This document shows positions 28,842-40,710 of a stretch of DNA of 64,000 nt, in pieces. The DNA is taken from NCBI GenBank assembly GCA_027604705.1, contig JADHYV010000017.1, positions 186,001 through 250,000 of the forward strand, written 5' to 3'. A program made the position numbers and the translations under genes. Source of the stretch: Allomyces arbusculus (lineage: Eukaryota; Blastocladiomycota; Blastocladiomycetes; Blastocladiales; Blastocladiaceae). Position 1 is the first letter of the stretch. The number at the start of each line of letters is the position of its first letter. Under the pieces are notes generated by a model. That model was not told the origin of the DNA. It worked only from the letters and a program-made list of their open reading frames with translations, and ran no database searches.

Positions 28842-30097
28842 TCAAAAGATGTTGACGTAGTTGCCAATCCGGTCGCGCTGGTTCTGCGCAATGCACTCGG
28901 CGATCCACACAATATTGCGAATCTCCTGCTCCTTGAGCTTGAGGAACGCGTAAAATATGCCGTACTGGAATTGCGACATGTACGAGAGCTTGTTGAGCGC
29001 GACTTCGCGCTCAAAGAAGCGGTCCTCGAGCGTCTTGTGCTCAGACGTGTCGAAGAGCACGCGGTAATCCTGATCCGGGTGCGCGTGTTGGTGAGCAAGT
29101 AATTCTTGACGTGGGAAGAGATATGAAGTGGAAATTGACGCACTGCGTAGCTCTCAATCACGGCCTTGACAGCGTCCTCGTCGTCGACGCGTGCCAACCG
29201 CATGACGCCGTCCGGGTAGAGCTTACCGCACGTCGGGTAGAGTTTGCTGCGGTCGTCCTTGGACAGCTCGGTGCCAAACGAGTTGATGGTGATGTTAATC
29301 ACGCGGCGGTCAGCTTCAAACTAGGAGCGAGCAAGTGAAGGTGATCAGAATCGTAACACGAAAAATCGTCGAGTGAACACGTGCGTGAGCATGTACCTCG
29401 AGAATGGACTTCATGACCTCGGCCGTGACGTCGTCGAGCTCGGTCGTGCAGAAGCGGTAGAAATCCTCGAGGTAGGCCTTGTAGAGCGTGCTGCGAATGA
29501 TTTCAATGTTGAGCTCGTCGAGATCGTGGCTCGACAAGCAGTTCTTGAAGTAGGGACCTGTCGCGTCGGTTCCCCATTCGCGTGAGTGAAATGCAGACTG
29601 GAGCATCCTTGAGAGCTCATCGAGCACGTACCAAGCGGCGTGTCGACGAGCACCGTCTGGTAGAGGTCCTGCACGGTGGTCGCGACGGTCAAGGCGGCCA
29701 TCGAATCAAAGAAGCCGAGCGGGTGGCACTTGTCGAGCAATTCGGCCGCGTCACGCTCGTGCAAGGTGCCGGTGATGATGAGAATGACGTTGTCGATCAT
29801 GTACGAGTAAGTCAGGTACTCAAGAAACTTGGCGAGCGGGCCCACGGCGTTGCTGCGCAGGTACTCGAAATCAGCGACGAGCCGATCTGTGAGCTTGTCG
29901 AGAAGCACGGCGGTCGTGACAGGTGGTGGCTCGTTGGCAAGGAAATTGCCGTAATCGGTAGCCGACAGTTGCAGCTTGAGGTCCTCGAGCGACTCGCACT
30001 GCGTCAGGTTCAGGTACTGGTTGCTCGAGAGCAACGCGGCGCGGTACCCGCGCACAATGCCCTCGAGGTAGCCGTCGTCGATGTTGAATGAAAGCAT
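28842..30097 (-). CDS. VMA6: V-type H+-ATPase subunit d
   Basis: Four exons: 30097-29632, 29557-29397, 29320-29144, 29069-28842; introns of 74, 76 and 74 bp, phases consistent, 343 residues (yeast Vma6 has 345). The start [20 protein letters not shown] is the family's conserved N-terminus. '[20 protein letters not shown]', '[15 protein letters not shown]', '[16 protein letters not shown]', '[13 protein letters not shown]', '[18 protein letters not shown]', '[19 protein letters not shown]' and the C-terminal '[12 protein letters not shown]' are all conserved. Subunit d sits on the cytosolic side of the Vo ring and couples it to the central stalk of V1, so it is needed for acidifying vacuoles and Golgi. 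It is divergent from CBF1. Confidence 0.96.
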
Positions 30098-30983
30098 GGT
30101 GACAACTGGGAGGGTCCGAGAATTGGCCGTGGAAATCCGGGCGGAGCGTGCGAGCGGGCGCAAGGCGTGCGCGATGGGCGATTTGGATCGGTGTCGCGCG
30201 GCGTAAGGTCGTTGGCAGCGAGCACGTCGTACTGCACGCGGTGCGCGGTCCAAATTCGGGTGCCGGCAGAGGTTCAGCGGGCGTGCAGACCGCCGCGAGC
30301 AGTGGATGGAAGACGCGCGGGGGGCCCGACATGTCGCGGGCGGTTCAAGTCGCGACCACGGGACCAGACCCTGATTAGGCAGGGCGTCCTGGCAGAGACT
30401 CTCTGCATTGCTTTTCTCATGAATGGTCACAATAGCTTTGACAGGCAGATCACGTGTGGTGCACATCCGATCAGTGGAAAAGCTCCCCACCTTTGGAACC
30501 GGGCCCACCGCACGGGCGGCGCGCAGCTTGGCCGGGCAGTGCAAAGACGACCGCCACGGCCATGGCACCCACGAGCGCACCACGGCGCACCACGGCCGAC
30601 TTGCTCCCGCTGCCCGCGCCTCGACGACGACGACGACGACCCCAGCAACCGCCGCCCGCCAGCGCCGCCTGCCGCTGTGCCCGCTCGCCAACCCGCGTCA
30701 CACGATTGCGCCAAGCAGCTCCTCTTTGCGCCCCCCACCGCCGTGCACGCGCGCTCCCGTGAGCTCGTGCTGGATATCGCGTGAGGTGCGTGCTCGCGCG
30801 CCCCCACCGCCGTCGCGCCCTTCCTGGTCTCGCTCTGTCTCCACCACGCCGGCCCTCTGGCCCCCAGCTTGCCCGCTGTCCTCTTGTCCTTAGCGCTGTC
30901 CTGTCCCCGCCGCCGCGCCCGCAGCGCTGCTCACTCACCGCCTCCGCGACCCACCATGCCCCCAATGCAGTCTCGCCGCCACC
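30098..30983. promoter_or_regulatory. Divergent promoter of VMA6 and CBF1
   Basis: An 886-base gap between divergent genes. The CBF1 side is C-rich and pyrimidine-rich. An E-box TCACGTG lies at 30450-30456, and an upstream ATG at 30956 opens a short frame overlapping the CBF1 start. Confidence 0.5.
30450..30456 (+). promoter_or_regulatory. TCACGTG E-box upstream of CBF1
   Basis: TCACGTG is the core of the site bound by yeast Cbf1 (RTCACRTG). Here it reads GATCACGTGTG, about 530 bases before the bHLH gene's start. Autoregulation is possible, but a six-base palindrome is common enough in GC-rich DNA that chance is not excluded. Confidence 0.35.
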
Positions 30984-32795
30984 ATGTCCCAGGCCGACCA
31001 AACCCCCGCCGCCGTCGACCCTGCCGCTGCAGTTCCAGCACAGACGCTGCCGCTTGACCAGCCGGCTGTCTCCGAGCCGATGGACGTTGACACCGCCGCG
31101 CCCGCCGCCGGTGCTGCCGTTGCCGCCGATCCGGCGACTCTGACTGCGGCCCCGGTCGTCACTACCGAGCCCGCCGTCGTCCTTCCGCAAGAAGTCCCCG
31201 CGGCCCCCGTCGTCGTCGAGAACGGTACTGACCATGCTGCTGCTGCCGTTCCCGTCGCGCCCGAGGCCGTGCCCGTAACGACTGCTGCCGATGCGGCCGC
31301 CGCGCTTCAGGCGGTCCCGCCGCAGCCGACGCAGCTGCAAGTCGCGCTGCAGGCGGCGATGGCGACGATTCCGCCGGGGATCGACGCCGAGCAGTTTCAC
31401 CAGTTGCAGCAGCAACACCTCGAGCAGTACCAGCAGCATTTCATGGCACAGCAGGCAGCCATGGTCGCCGCCGCAGCGGCCGCCGAGCAGCAGCAGCAGC
31501 AGCATGCGGCGGCGCAGCAGGCCCAGCAGCAGCAGCAGTCGGAGATGCTCGCGTATCAAGAGGCGCAGGCGCAGGCTGCCGCCGCGCAAGTCGCTGCACA
31601 GGCGCAACAGCAGCAGCAACAAGACGCGCAGCAGCAGCCGCCGCGACCCGGGTCGGCCGCTTCGGGCGCCAAGCCGCCGCTCGGGACCGACGAGTGGCTC
31701 AAGCAGCGGCGTGAGTCGCATAAGGAGGTGGAGCGGCGCCGTCGCGAAGTGATCAACACAGGGATTGCCGAGCTGGCCAAGATCGTGCCCAATTGCTCCG
31801 ATCGCAACAAGGGCGGGATCTTGCACCGCGCCGTGCAGTACATTCAGCAGCTCAAGGAGGCTGAGCAGCGCAATGCCGAGCGGTGGACGCTCGATAAGAT
31901 GCTCGCGGACCGTACGTGCCGCGCTGGCTGATTGAGTGATGGCGGCAGTGATCACTCCCTTTCTCACCTTGTCTCACCCACCCCCCGACTCTTCTCCAAC
32001 CCAGAGGCCATTAACGACCTGACCGGCTACGTCGAGTTCCTCAAAGCCGAGAACGAAGCCCTTCGCGGCCAGATCACCGCGCTCGGCGGTGAAGCGCCCC
32101 CACGCACACAGCCGCCGGCGCCCGCCGTCCCGCCGTACCACGCGCACGCCATGGCCGCGGCCATGCACCCTGGGTACCACTACTTTGCGCCGCCGCCGCC
32201 CGGCACCTGGCCACAGATTCCGGGCTACCCGCCGCACCTCATGCAGCAGCAGATGCTCGCTGCCGCGGCGGCCGGTGGGGCACAGCAGCCGGGTCAAGAA
32301 GTGCCGGTCATGCACGCGGATCCGGCGGCACAGGCCGCGGCGGTCGCGGCGGCCCAAGCGGCGGCCGTGGCGGCGGGGATGATGACGCCGCCAGCGACGA
32401 CGCAGCCGGGCGACGACGCGGTGGCCGTGCAACATCACCCGCCGCAGTTTGTTGTGGATGGGATGATGCAGCAACCGGGGGCCGAGTTGGCCATGCACGA
32501 CGCGGCGGCCACCGAGCAACAACAGCAGCAACAGCAACAGCAGCAACAGCAAGAATTGGAGCAGCAGCAGCAGCAGCAGCAACAGCAGTTCCAGCAGCTG
32601 CAGCCGCAGGAGCAGCCGGCCGAGGTCGTGACCACCGCGTCGCCGACCAAGCGCAAGGCTGACGACGAGCTGCTCGAGAACGGCATTGATGCCGAGGCCA
32701 AGCGCGCGCGTCTCGAGGAGAGCCAAGCGGCCATGGCGCAGGCCGCGGCCACGTCCCTGGCGACCGAGCAGGTGGCGCAGCCACACCAGGCGTAG
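30984..32795 (+). CDS. CBF1: bHLH-zipper transcription factor, Cbf1-like
   Basis: Two exons: 30984-31911 and 32005-32795, intron 93 bp (GTACGT...AACCCAG), phase 1, 572 residues. The basic region and helix 1 read 'SHKEVERRRREVINTGIAEL' (about residues 244-263), very close to yeast Cbf1 ('SHKEVERRRRENINTAINVL'). Helix 2 'GGILHRAVQYIQQLKEAEQ' and 'RWTLDKMLADQAINDLTGYV' continue into a leucine-zipper-like helix 'EFLKAENEALRGQITAL'. The H-E-R residues that read CACGTG are present. The flanks are low-complexity: Ala/Val/Pro-rich at the N-terminus, then glutamine runs, another Pro/Ala/Met-rich stretch, more poly-Gln (about 32510-32600), and a basic 'SPTKRKADDEL' patch. Cbf1 acts at sulfur-amino-acid promoters and, in yeast, at centromeres; which role applies here is unknown. 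Confidence 0.88.
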
Positions 32796-34092
32796 GTGAA
32801 CAAAATGGGATTGTGAAGGGTCGTGAGTGAGTGTGTTTTGCTGTGTTCTCGGGGTTTGGTTTTTTTATATTTTCCTTTTTGTTGTTTGTTTTCTCTTGTT
32901 TTGTTTTGTGGTTCATAATCTGTTGCGGCCGGCTGGATGTCTTCTGGCCGTGTACGCGCGTGCATCCCAGGCCGGTCTGCTTTTGCGCGCGCGTGTTTGG
33001 CCGCCGTCCGGGTCCAGTTTTGTCGTTTTTGTTGATCGTTGGCAGCGAAGTTATGTTCACTCGTGGTGTTTTGTCCATTCTGTCCGGTCAATCCACGCGC
33101 TTGAGGGACAGGCTCAGAGTCCAAGTCAGCAGGCATCAATCGCCAAATCGTGCAGAGTCCATCGTGTTCTGGCCGCGTCACCATGCCACGACGTCTGGTT
33201 GCTCGATCACGACACGGGCCCACCTTCGGCGCAACGGTGCGACCACTTCTGGACCACGTCGACCATGACCAACGCTCCACGTGCAGCCATCCCTGCCAAT
33301 AGTGGAAACCCGATGGGCAGGCGGGCGAAGGCGGCCGCAGCTCGCTTGCACGACCCAACTGGTCTGTCACCAGTCAGCGAGCGATGAACGCAGACGGGGG
33401 ACTCTCTCGCGACAGGTCACGACGACGATATGGCAGGAAGCACGCTGCGCCCCCTCTTGCGACGCAAATCGATGCCGCTGCTGTTAACGCGGACACGCAG
33501 GGTCGCTGATGCTTTTCCTCCCCGTCAAACTCTCGCTCAGCTTCAGGTCGCCGTGGCGGTCTCGACAACCAGAATTGGCTGCACGGACGTGGACGACGTG
33601 GCGCTAGCGCGAGCTCGATCTCGCCGATTTATGGCCAACCGGAGAATGGGCACGAACGCGTCAGGCCAGTCCCGACGCGAGGGACCCGCTCTGCACGGTG
33701 CGGCCTCAACGCACGCGCTCGACGAACCAACCGGCAACGCGACTGTTTTCGACATCAACATGCAGCGACGACAGTGCAGGCAGGACAAGGCTGGACAACA
33801 ACTTCATTATGAGCTCGGACAAGCTGCGGCCTCCCGCCGTGCATCCATGCAAAGGGGCCTGGATATCTAAACACTCACCGTTCCTGTACAATATTGGACC
33901 ACGCCCTCGCCGTCCAGCGGCCAACTCCTGGCCGCGCGCACTCTCGCTCAACGCGTCGTCGATCCGGTCCGGTTCGCGAGTGCAGCTCCGTCGATGTCCA
34001 GCATGGCTCATCACGTCACCTTCCCCCATGTTCAAGTACTCGACCAGCCGATCGACTGACCGACCAACCGATCCAAGCACGGGACTAAGAGC
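32796..34092. other. Convergent intergenic region, 1.3 kb
   Basis: 3' flanks of CBF1 and the bZIP gene. 32830-32930 is T-rich. A frame of 146 codons is open at 33430-33870 on the plus strand but shows no domain and no splice partner. I do not call it a gene. Confidence 0.45.
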
Positions 34093-35574
34093 CTAGGCGC
34101 GGCGTGGTGTGGACGGCGACGTGGGCAACGGTGCTCGCTGACGTGCTCTGCGGCCCATCGATCCGCCTCGTCCCGTGGCGGGGACTGCGGCCTGTTCACT
34201 AGGCGTGACTGCCGTCTGCTGCTCCTGCTGATCGCCTTGCCGCCGCTGCCCTTGTCCTGGAACTTGCACCGGCGGTGGTGGTGGTCCCTGCACATCTTCT
34301 CCACCCATCCACGCGGTTGGTTCGAACCCGCCGGCCGCTGCGGCCCCAGCCGCCGCCGCCGCATCGACGCTCGCCAAGAGCCGTTCCTCGAGCGCTGCAA
34401 TCTTGGCGCGATACTCGTTCTCCTTGGCCGCCCATATCTGCCGGTCAGACTCGTGCACGGCGCGCTCGAGCAGCAATTCGCGCGCCTGGTCCTCGAGCTC
34501 GATCACGCGCACTTCGAGCTCTTCCATTCGCTGCATCTTGCGCAATCGTGACCGTCGCGCGGCCTCGGTGTTGCGTTGCCGCTTGATGGCCAATTTTTCG
34601 GCGGCAGATAGTTTCGGCTTGCTTCCCGTCGTGGTCGTGGTCGCAGCGCGCGCCGACGCGGTGGTCGAAGTCGATCCGGGCGGTGGTGGAGATGGTGGAA
34701 GCGGTCCTCCCGCACCGGCCGCGACCACGCCGCCCTCGGCCGCGGGCGAAGCCGTGGTCGTTTCCCCCGTCGGTGGACTGTGCCGCGCGTCGCGCTCAAA
34801 CTCGAATTGCATGCCCGGCGGGACCGCGTGGTGATTCGCCTGGTCGACTGCCGCCCACTCGTGTTGTGCTGCCGCGTCGGCTCGTGCGTGCGGGACTGGT
34901 GGCGGCGCTGCTGCTGCATTCTGCGCTCCACCGTACAGACCGCCACCACCGCCGCTACCGCGACCGCTTCCTCCGCGTGCACCCGCAGCCGCACCACCCC
35001 ACGCGGCCGCGGGTTCTGGGTACCGGTGCGGCGGGCTCGCTGGCACCCCCGCCGCCGCAGCAGCAGTCGGGTCCGCGGCACCGGGGGGCCACGCGTGCGA
35101 GAGCATCGCGGTCGCGCGCTGCTGCACCTGCAGCAGGTGCGCGACCGGGTCATGGTCGTACCCGTGCGGTGGAGGCGGCGGCGGCGGCATATGCCGCACG
35201 GGCGGATGCGGTGCGTGGCCGTACGCGTAGGCCGGTGGCGGTGGCGGGTACGGCCACGCCGCGGCGCGTGTGTGGTGCGCGTGAGGGTGGTGCGCGTGAT
35301 GCGGTGGGGGAGGAGGGACGTGGTGCCGGTGCGGATGGTGCCGCTGCGGCGGCGGCGGCGGCGGCGCGTACGGCGCGGGTGGCGGCCATTGCCAGACGTC
35401 GTGCGCAGCCGCGGGGAGCGCGGGGGGCGGCAGGGTGGGCATGGTCGCGGCGGCGGCGGCGGTGGACGTCGTGGCCGTCGCGGGTGTCGTTGAGGTCATG
35501 GGCGTGGTGTTCATGGGGCACGTCGACGTGGCCAATAAAACATGCACGTCGTTGGAGAGCTGGTGCGCCAGCAC
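34093..35574 (-). CDS. bZIP transcription factor, Gcn4/CPC1-like
   Basis: Intronless frame of 493 residues. The second in-frame ATG at 35514 (MNTTPMTST) may be the true start. The N-terminal 300 residues are Pro/His/Ala-rich with many HH and PPP runs, plausible as an activation region but without a known domain. The bZIP domain lies at about residues 320-390: 'LAIKRQRNTEAARRSRLRKM' gives the N-x(4)-R basic signature (NTEAARRSR), followed by 'QRMEELEVRVIELEDQAREL' with zipper leucines. The 'KRxRNTEAARRSRxRKMxRMEELE' layout is that of Gcn4/CPC1, regulators of general amino-acid control. The C-terminus is Gln/Gly/Arg-rich. The Gcn4 assignment rests on the basic region only. Confidence 0.8.
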   Translation of the reverse strand: MLAHQLSNDVHVLLATSTCPMNTTPMTSTTPATATTSTAAAAATMPTLPPPALPAAAHDVWQWPPPAPYAPPPPPPQRHHPHRHHVPPPPPHHAHHPHAHHTRAAAWPYPPPPPAYAYGHAPHPPVRHMPPPPPPPHGYDHDPVAHLLQVQQRATAMLSHAWPPGAADPTAAAAAGVPASPPHRYPEPAAAWGGAAAGARGGSGRGSGGGGGLYGGAQNAAAAPPPVPHARADAAAQHEWAAVDQANHHAVPPGMQFEFERDARHSPPTGETTTASPAAEGGVVAAGAGGPLPPSPPPPGSTSTTASARAATTTTTGSKPKLSAAEKLAIKRQRNTEAARRSRLRKMQRMEELEVRVIELEDQARELLLERAVHESDRQIWAAKENEYRAKIAALEERLLASVDAAAAAGAAAAGGFEPTAWMGGEDVQGPPPPPVQVPGQGQRRQGDQQEQQTAVTPSEQAAVPATGRGGSMGRRARQRAPLPTSPSTPRRA

Positions 35575-37969
35575 AGGTGTTTTGGCGCGGGCGCGGGCTG
35601 GTCGAGCGGGAGGGGCGCAACGGGCGTGCCGGCAGGTCAGGATCGCAGCTGGCAGGAACGCGGATCACTTGGTTGGCAGGGCGGTCGTCCGGCAGACCAG
35701 CGCCGTGTCGGTGATCGCCGTCTTGTCGTTGCTGGTGTGGTGGAGCACTGAGGAGAGGGAACGCAGTCGACCCACGGTCGCCTTAAGGATGCACGGCGCC
35801 GGCGCGGCCGTCGCGCGCAGGTTCGCCATGCATGTGCCTGTGTCGGCCGCGGCCGCAACAGCGACGGCCCCGCGTCGTCGCCGGTAGGCCCCCCATGGAA
35901 CCTCATCGAATCGACGGGCGCCTGTCAGACCTGACGCCGCGTTGCTCACGGCCGCTCGCAGCGCGGCCTCCCAGCGTCATCGTGTCCCTGGGTTGCGCCG
36001 CCGCGACGGCGCGCCGCCCCTGGCTTCCATGCTCGCGCCGGCGCCGATGTCCGGCGGGGGCCGGCCTCGTCGTTCGAGCCTGGGGGTGGTTGGTGGGGGG
36101 CAATCGCGGGCCAGGCGCCAGAGCGTTGCCCGGCTGAGATTCGAACGGGATGCTTCGTCCGCCAGCAACGATGACGGGGGTGATGCGCGCGTGGGTCATC
36201 GCCGATGCATGGTGACACAGACCTGGACATTGGGCAGGGATGAGACAGACACGTGCCTGTCAAGTGCAGGCCGGAGACGCGCCTCACGGCGGTGTCTCGC
36301 GGCTTCTCGTTTGCATCGGCAGGGGAGCTGCCCGGCCTGCATCCGTCCGCCCGCCCAACGTCCGATCCGCGGGACACGCAAGCAGCTGGAGGTGGCAGCG
36401 ATCACTGATGCCAATGTAGTCAATCGATCGTACGGCCTCTCGCGTCACAAAATACATCGTACTACCTCATATTGAACTTCTCCCATTCAACGACGTGAAT
36501 GGCGCATCCTGTTTCGAATCACTCCAGGCTCGAATGTGAACGGTTTCGCATCAATGTTGATGCGGGAAATCGCGTAGTACGTATTTGCGGGCTAGTGATC
36601 GTGCGTGCAACCTGTCGATGTCGCCTCCAAGCTGGCGCTGGTCGTCGACGATGGTCTGAAGGCCGTTTCAGTCACTCAAGCCAGCAGGTTTGTGAGGCCC
36701 AGGCTGGAACAACCAGGTTAGGTTATTCTTTCCCGCAAACAGCATTCAGCAGCCATGATTGTTTTTTCACGCGGGACTGACTGGTTTCGCCGCCCCTGCA
36801 ACACCTTGATCAATTTCTTCTGTGTTTTTCAAAGCAAAAGTGTGCCCTCGCACCATCACCGTTCTCTCCCGCTCTCGACGCTTTCTGACGTCCATCATCA
36901 CCAACGCAACCACCGTCGCGACCAGCACGAAATGAACCAGGAGATGCACAGCCAACGACATAATTTGCACTGGCGGCAGCTGGCAGCGGCAGCAGCGGCG
37001 CCGCCAAGAGCAACATGAAGGCGTGCGATCAATGACGAGTTGGCTGCCAGCGCGGAAGAATTCAACCTTGGAGCTGCTGACGCCAACATCACAAGCTCAA
37101 AAACCCCTCCCTTCGATTCTGGCAAACTCTTCGGATCGTTGACCAAGCACGGCGGAGAATTCACGTTTCAGAGTCTTTGATTATTCGACACCGCGAGCGG
37201 CACACGATCCCGGATCTGTCCAGTCCTTGGGCGAGGGATGGGGCCAACTTGCCAAGCAGGTTGGAAGCGCCGCCCGAGTCGTTTACAAAATTTGAAATAT
37301 CATCTACGAGGGCGAGCTCCTTCTCTTTCTGCTCGTGCCACCATCTTCAACGCTCGCTCGCGCGTGTCCGCTGTCCTCTCAAGCGTGCATGATTGCATCG
37401 CCCAATCCCTGACCGACTCCTCGCTCTCTCTTGCACGGCCCGCCCGCGTCCTGCCCCACTGTTCCGCCACGCGAAAACGGTGCCCGCGCCGCTGATCCTG
37501 ACGCCAACACCGTGAATTCGCTCCTGCGCGTGCGAGCCACGATCTCGACAACCGCATCGCCAACGTCGTCACCGCACGCACGCGCCTGCCTGTCAAGTTC
37601 CCGCATCGAAGCGGCAGGAACGGTCCGCTCTGCGGTTCGCGAGTTGCTTCTGACCAGCCTGGCCCAAGTGCCGCCTGAATTCGTGCCAGTGCTCGCCTTC
37701 AAGTGGCGCTCGACTGTGTGGGGCAAGGATCTCTTCTCTTCGCGCGCGTGGAACCTGCCAGCGGGCCTCGTCTGGAGCCAGACAACCACGTCGTAGCGGC
37801 ACCATCGCATCGCTGAGCGCCCCCATCCCGCACTCTTCCCGCCCGTCGCGCGCACATCGCCGACGGCGAGCTGCTGTCCCTGCTCGTGCGCGTCTTGCTC
37901 GCTTCCTCGCCGTCGCCGCTCTCCACCCACTTTGCTCCTTGCTGCGCGCTCGACTCGACACCCACCGCG
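35575..37969. other. Gene-free stretch, 2.4 kb
   Basis: Upstream of both the bZIP gene and the hydrolase gene. Open frames on both strands are short, mutually overlapping and without recognisable domains. 36400-36900 is less GC-rich than the surroundings. A 'GATTCGAAC' sequence at about 36140 resembles a tRNA T-loop, but no cloverleaf can be built. I see no repeat or RNA gene. Confidence 0.45.
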
Positions 37970-40710
37970 ATGGCCGATGTTGCCACGATGCCGCCGCTCC
38001 AGCCGATGCCCGATGTCGCGCCTGCGAAAACGCTGCGCCAGCGTCGCGCACGCCATGTCCGCCGCGTCAGCACCGGGTCCATGGCCGTGCCGCTGCCGGC
38101 CCTGACCATCTTTGCGCCTGCGAGCGACTCGAGCGACGACTCCGACGCGTGGAGCCCAAACGACAGCACTGCAGCGTCGAGCGACGCGAGTTCCTTGGCG
38201 GATTCCGCGACGCCCGTTGCGCCGCTCGTCTTGCCCCTCATCATGGTCAAGACGCCGTCTAATACCTGTGATAGCAGGAGCAGCAGCGATGTCGTGTCGA
38301 CAGCCGAGGGTGACGGAGGCGACGTGGCAGTGGCAGGGCTGCCGCCAGCAGGCGCGACCAAGAGGAGGTCACTGCGGCGGCGTGCGCATCGTGCACCGTC
38401 CAACTTTTGCTTTTGCAAGAAATGGTGCGTGATTGTGATCGATTAGTTTGTTGTTGAGCGTGCGGTCGCTCTGGGGCTTTGTCAGCTGTGAATGGGGCCC
38501 GTGTGTTGAAATTCTGCAACTGGCGAGCACGCATGCGCGTGCTGGTGATGCTGATGCTTTGACCGCTGGCGGAGTTCTGGTTGAAACGCGTCTCACCCTT
38601 TGTCTCATGTTTTTTCTTTCATTTTCATGATAGTGTCCCGCCAACGCCGCTCGACATGCAGTCCTACGCATCGCGCAACAGCGCGCTCCTCGAGAACATC
38701 TACACGCCCGAGTGGTGCAACGACATCAATCCTCGCCCAGCCGCGGACCCGAGCGACCAGACTCTGCGCGCCAAGCTGCTCTATGCCGCCGTCTACGTGG
38801 GCATGTTTGGGCTGCGGTGGAGCACCGTCGGTGCCGCCCTCGTCGTCCTCGCTGCGGCCGCAATGTGGTGGTCAAGTCTTCCCATGTGGATCCCAACCTG
38901 GCTGCTCGCCTTCTCCGCAATCGAAGTCTTCCTCGCGCTCGTCCTCATGGTCCCACACTATCGCGCGCTCGACCACTACTTTTCCAACAAGTCGGCGCCG
39001 GCCTTCACACGCGCCGAACGGTGGCGCAACCTGACCGAGTCGATGCATGTCTTCCACCCGTTCACGGTGCCGCTGCTCGACTCGCCGTTTGCCACGTCGC
39101 CACACGCTGCCACGGCCTCGCTCGGTGTCACGCGCGAGCAAATCGAGTCGCACGTCACGTTCTTGAAGTCGTCGCGCCCGCTCCCGTCCAAGGCGGGACA
39201 GCCGTTCCATATCGTCCCGCATGTCGGCACGTGGCTGTCGGGCTGGTTCTTTGGAGCGAACCCGTGCGAGGTCAAGCACGATAACTTGAAGGAGTGGTTT
39301 GCATGGGCGTTCTTCAACCGGCATTTGAATGAGATGAGTCCGGAAGAGGTGCGTTTTTGTTGCTGCTTGGTGCTCGCAGTTTCTTCGCTCTTTTCTGACG
39401 CGATGTTGATTTCCGCAAAAAAAAAAAAAAAAGGAAAAGGAGGTCGACGAAATGGCCGATTACCTCGAGGAGCAGACGGGTCTCTACCTCGAGCGCGGCT
39501 ACGACCCAAAGATCAAGTGCATTCGGCTCAACCTCGACGCCAAGCGCGTCAAGTGGCGGTCGGCCATCTTTTACTCGATCACGACCCTCCTGAACATGTC
39601 GCTGCTGCTCGGGTTCCGGCTCATGGGGTACACAAACATCGCGTCATCCGATGGGTCGCTCATCATGCACCTACCCAAGACGCTCGCGGCGCGCAAGTCC
39701 GATCCGACGCGCGCGACGCCACCGCCGATTCTGTTCATTCACGGTCTTGGCGTCGGTATCATGCCCTACCTGCCGTTCTTGATCTACACGGCATGGACGA
39801 CGGGACGGCCGATTGCGTTCTTGAACGTGCCGTGCGTGAGTCTACGCGTGTTCCCGGGCCCACCGCCGACGCCGGCGGGTATGAACGCGTTTGTGCAGAA
39901 AATTTGGGACGAGTACAATGTGCCCAAGACGACGGTCGTGGGGCACTCGCTCGGCACGTCATTCACGTCGTGGCTCGTCAAGGACGCGACGACTTTGGAC
40001 AAGGTCGTGGACGCGGCCGTGTTCTTTGACCCGGTGTGCTTTGGCCTGTGCATGTTTGGTACGCACGATCGCTTCTTTTCAGATTCTCTTGAGTGATTCC
40101 TTACGCTCCCTCTCCCTCTCCATTTCCAGATGTCGCGTACAACTTCATTTACAAGACGCCGCAGACGTACGCGCAGCTCTTCATCCGGTACTTTGCCGGC
40201 CGCGACGGCAACATTGCCAACTGCCTTTACCGCGATTTTTGGTGGTTCGAGAACATCATCTACAGGTCGCACTGGTCGCCGCTGCTGGCCCCGCGCATGC
40301 CGCGCGCCAGTCTCGATGGCGAGACTGCCGCCAACTCGGCCGTGCCGTCGGACGACGACGACATGACGCGCCCGCACGAGCCGAGGCACGCGCGCACCTT
40401 GTCCACCACGTCGCTGCTCGATTCTCCCGAGACGATGGCGAGGCACGGGTCCTCGGCGCCGCGCATTGCCGTGTTCCTCAGCGAATACGACTCAATCGTG
40501 AACAGCGAATCGGTGCGGCGGTATCTGCGGCGCGAAAAGATGCCGGACGTGACGGTGATCCCGGGCGCCGAGCATGGCGGGTTCCTATTTGACTTCAAGT
40601 GGTGGCCCAAGTTGCGCGACGCGATTGAGCGCGTGACGCCCACGAGGCGAGACACGTCGGATGTATCAACGGCGCCGGCGGCACCACCATTATATGCAGA
40701 CGACGCGTGA
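37970..40710 (+). CDS. Membrane-anchored alpha/beta hydrolase
   Basis: Four exons: 37970-38424, 38634-39348, 39434-40058, 40130-40710; introns of 209, 85 and 71 bp; phases agree and give 791 residues. Exon 1 (basic 'RQRRARHVRRVSTGS', then Ser/Asp-rich) is joined by phase and frame only. An alternative start is the ATG at 38656 in exon 2 (MQSYASRNSALLENIY). Two or three transmembrane segments lie at about 205-255 ('VGAALVVLAAAAMWWSSL', 'AIEVFLALVLMVPHY') and one more near 430 ('ITTLLNMSLLLGFRL'). The hydrolase core has 'PILFIHGLGVGIMPYLPFLI', the nucleophile elbow 'VVGHSLGTSFTSWLV' (Ser about 560), a likely acid in 'VFLSEYDSIVNSES' and a His in 'IPGAEHGGFLFDF'. It is probably a lipid or ester hydrolase of an internal membrane. 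The 3' splice site of intron 2 is a poly-A run. Confidence 0.8.

Noticed and set aside
33430-33870. 146-codon frame in the CBF1/bZIP intergenic region
   Set aside because: No domain or conserved-looking segment and no splice partner; not supported as a gene.
36100-36190. Possible tRNA gene around 'GATTCGAAC'
   Set aside because: Neither strand allows a paired T-stem around the loop (TCCCG against CTCAG on the minus strand, TGAGA against GGGAT on the plus strand), and no A-box or acceptor stem fits.
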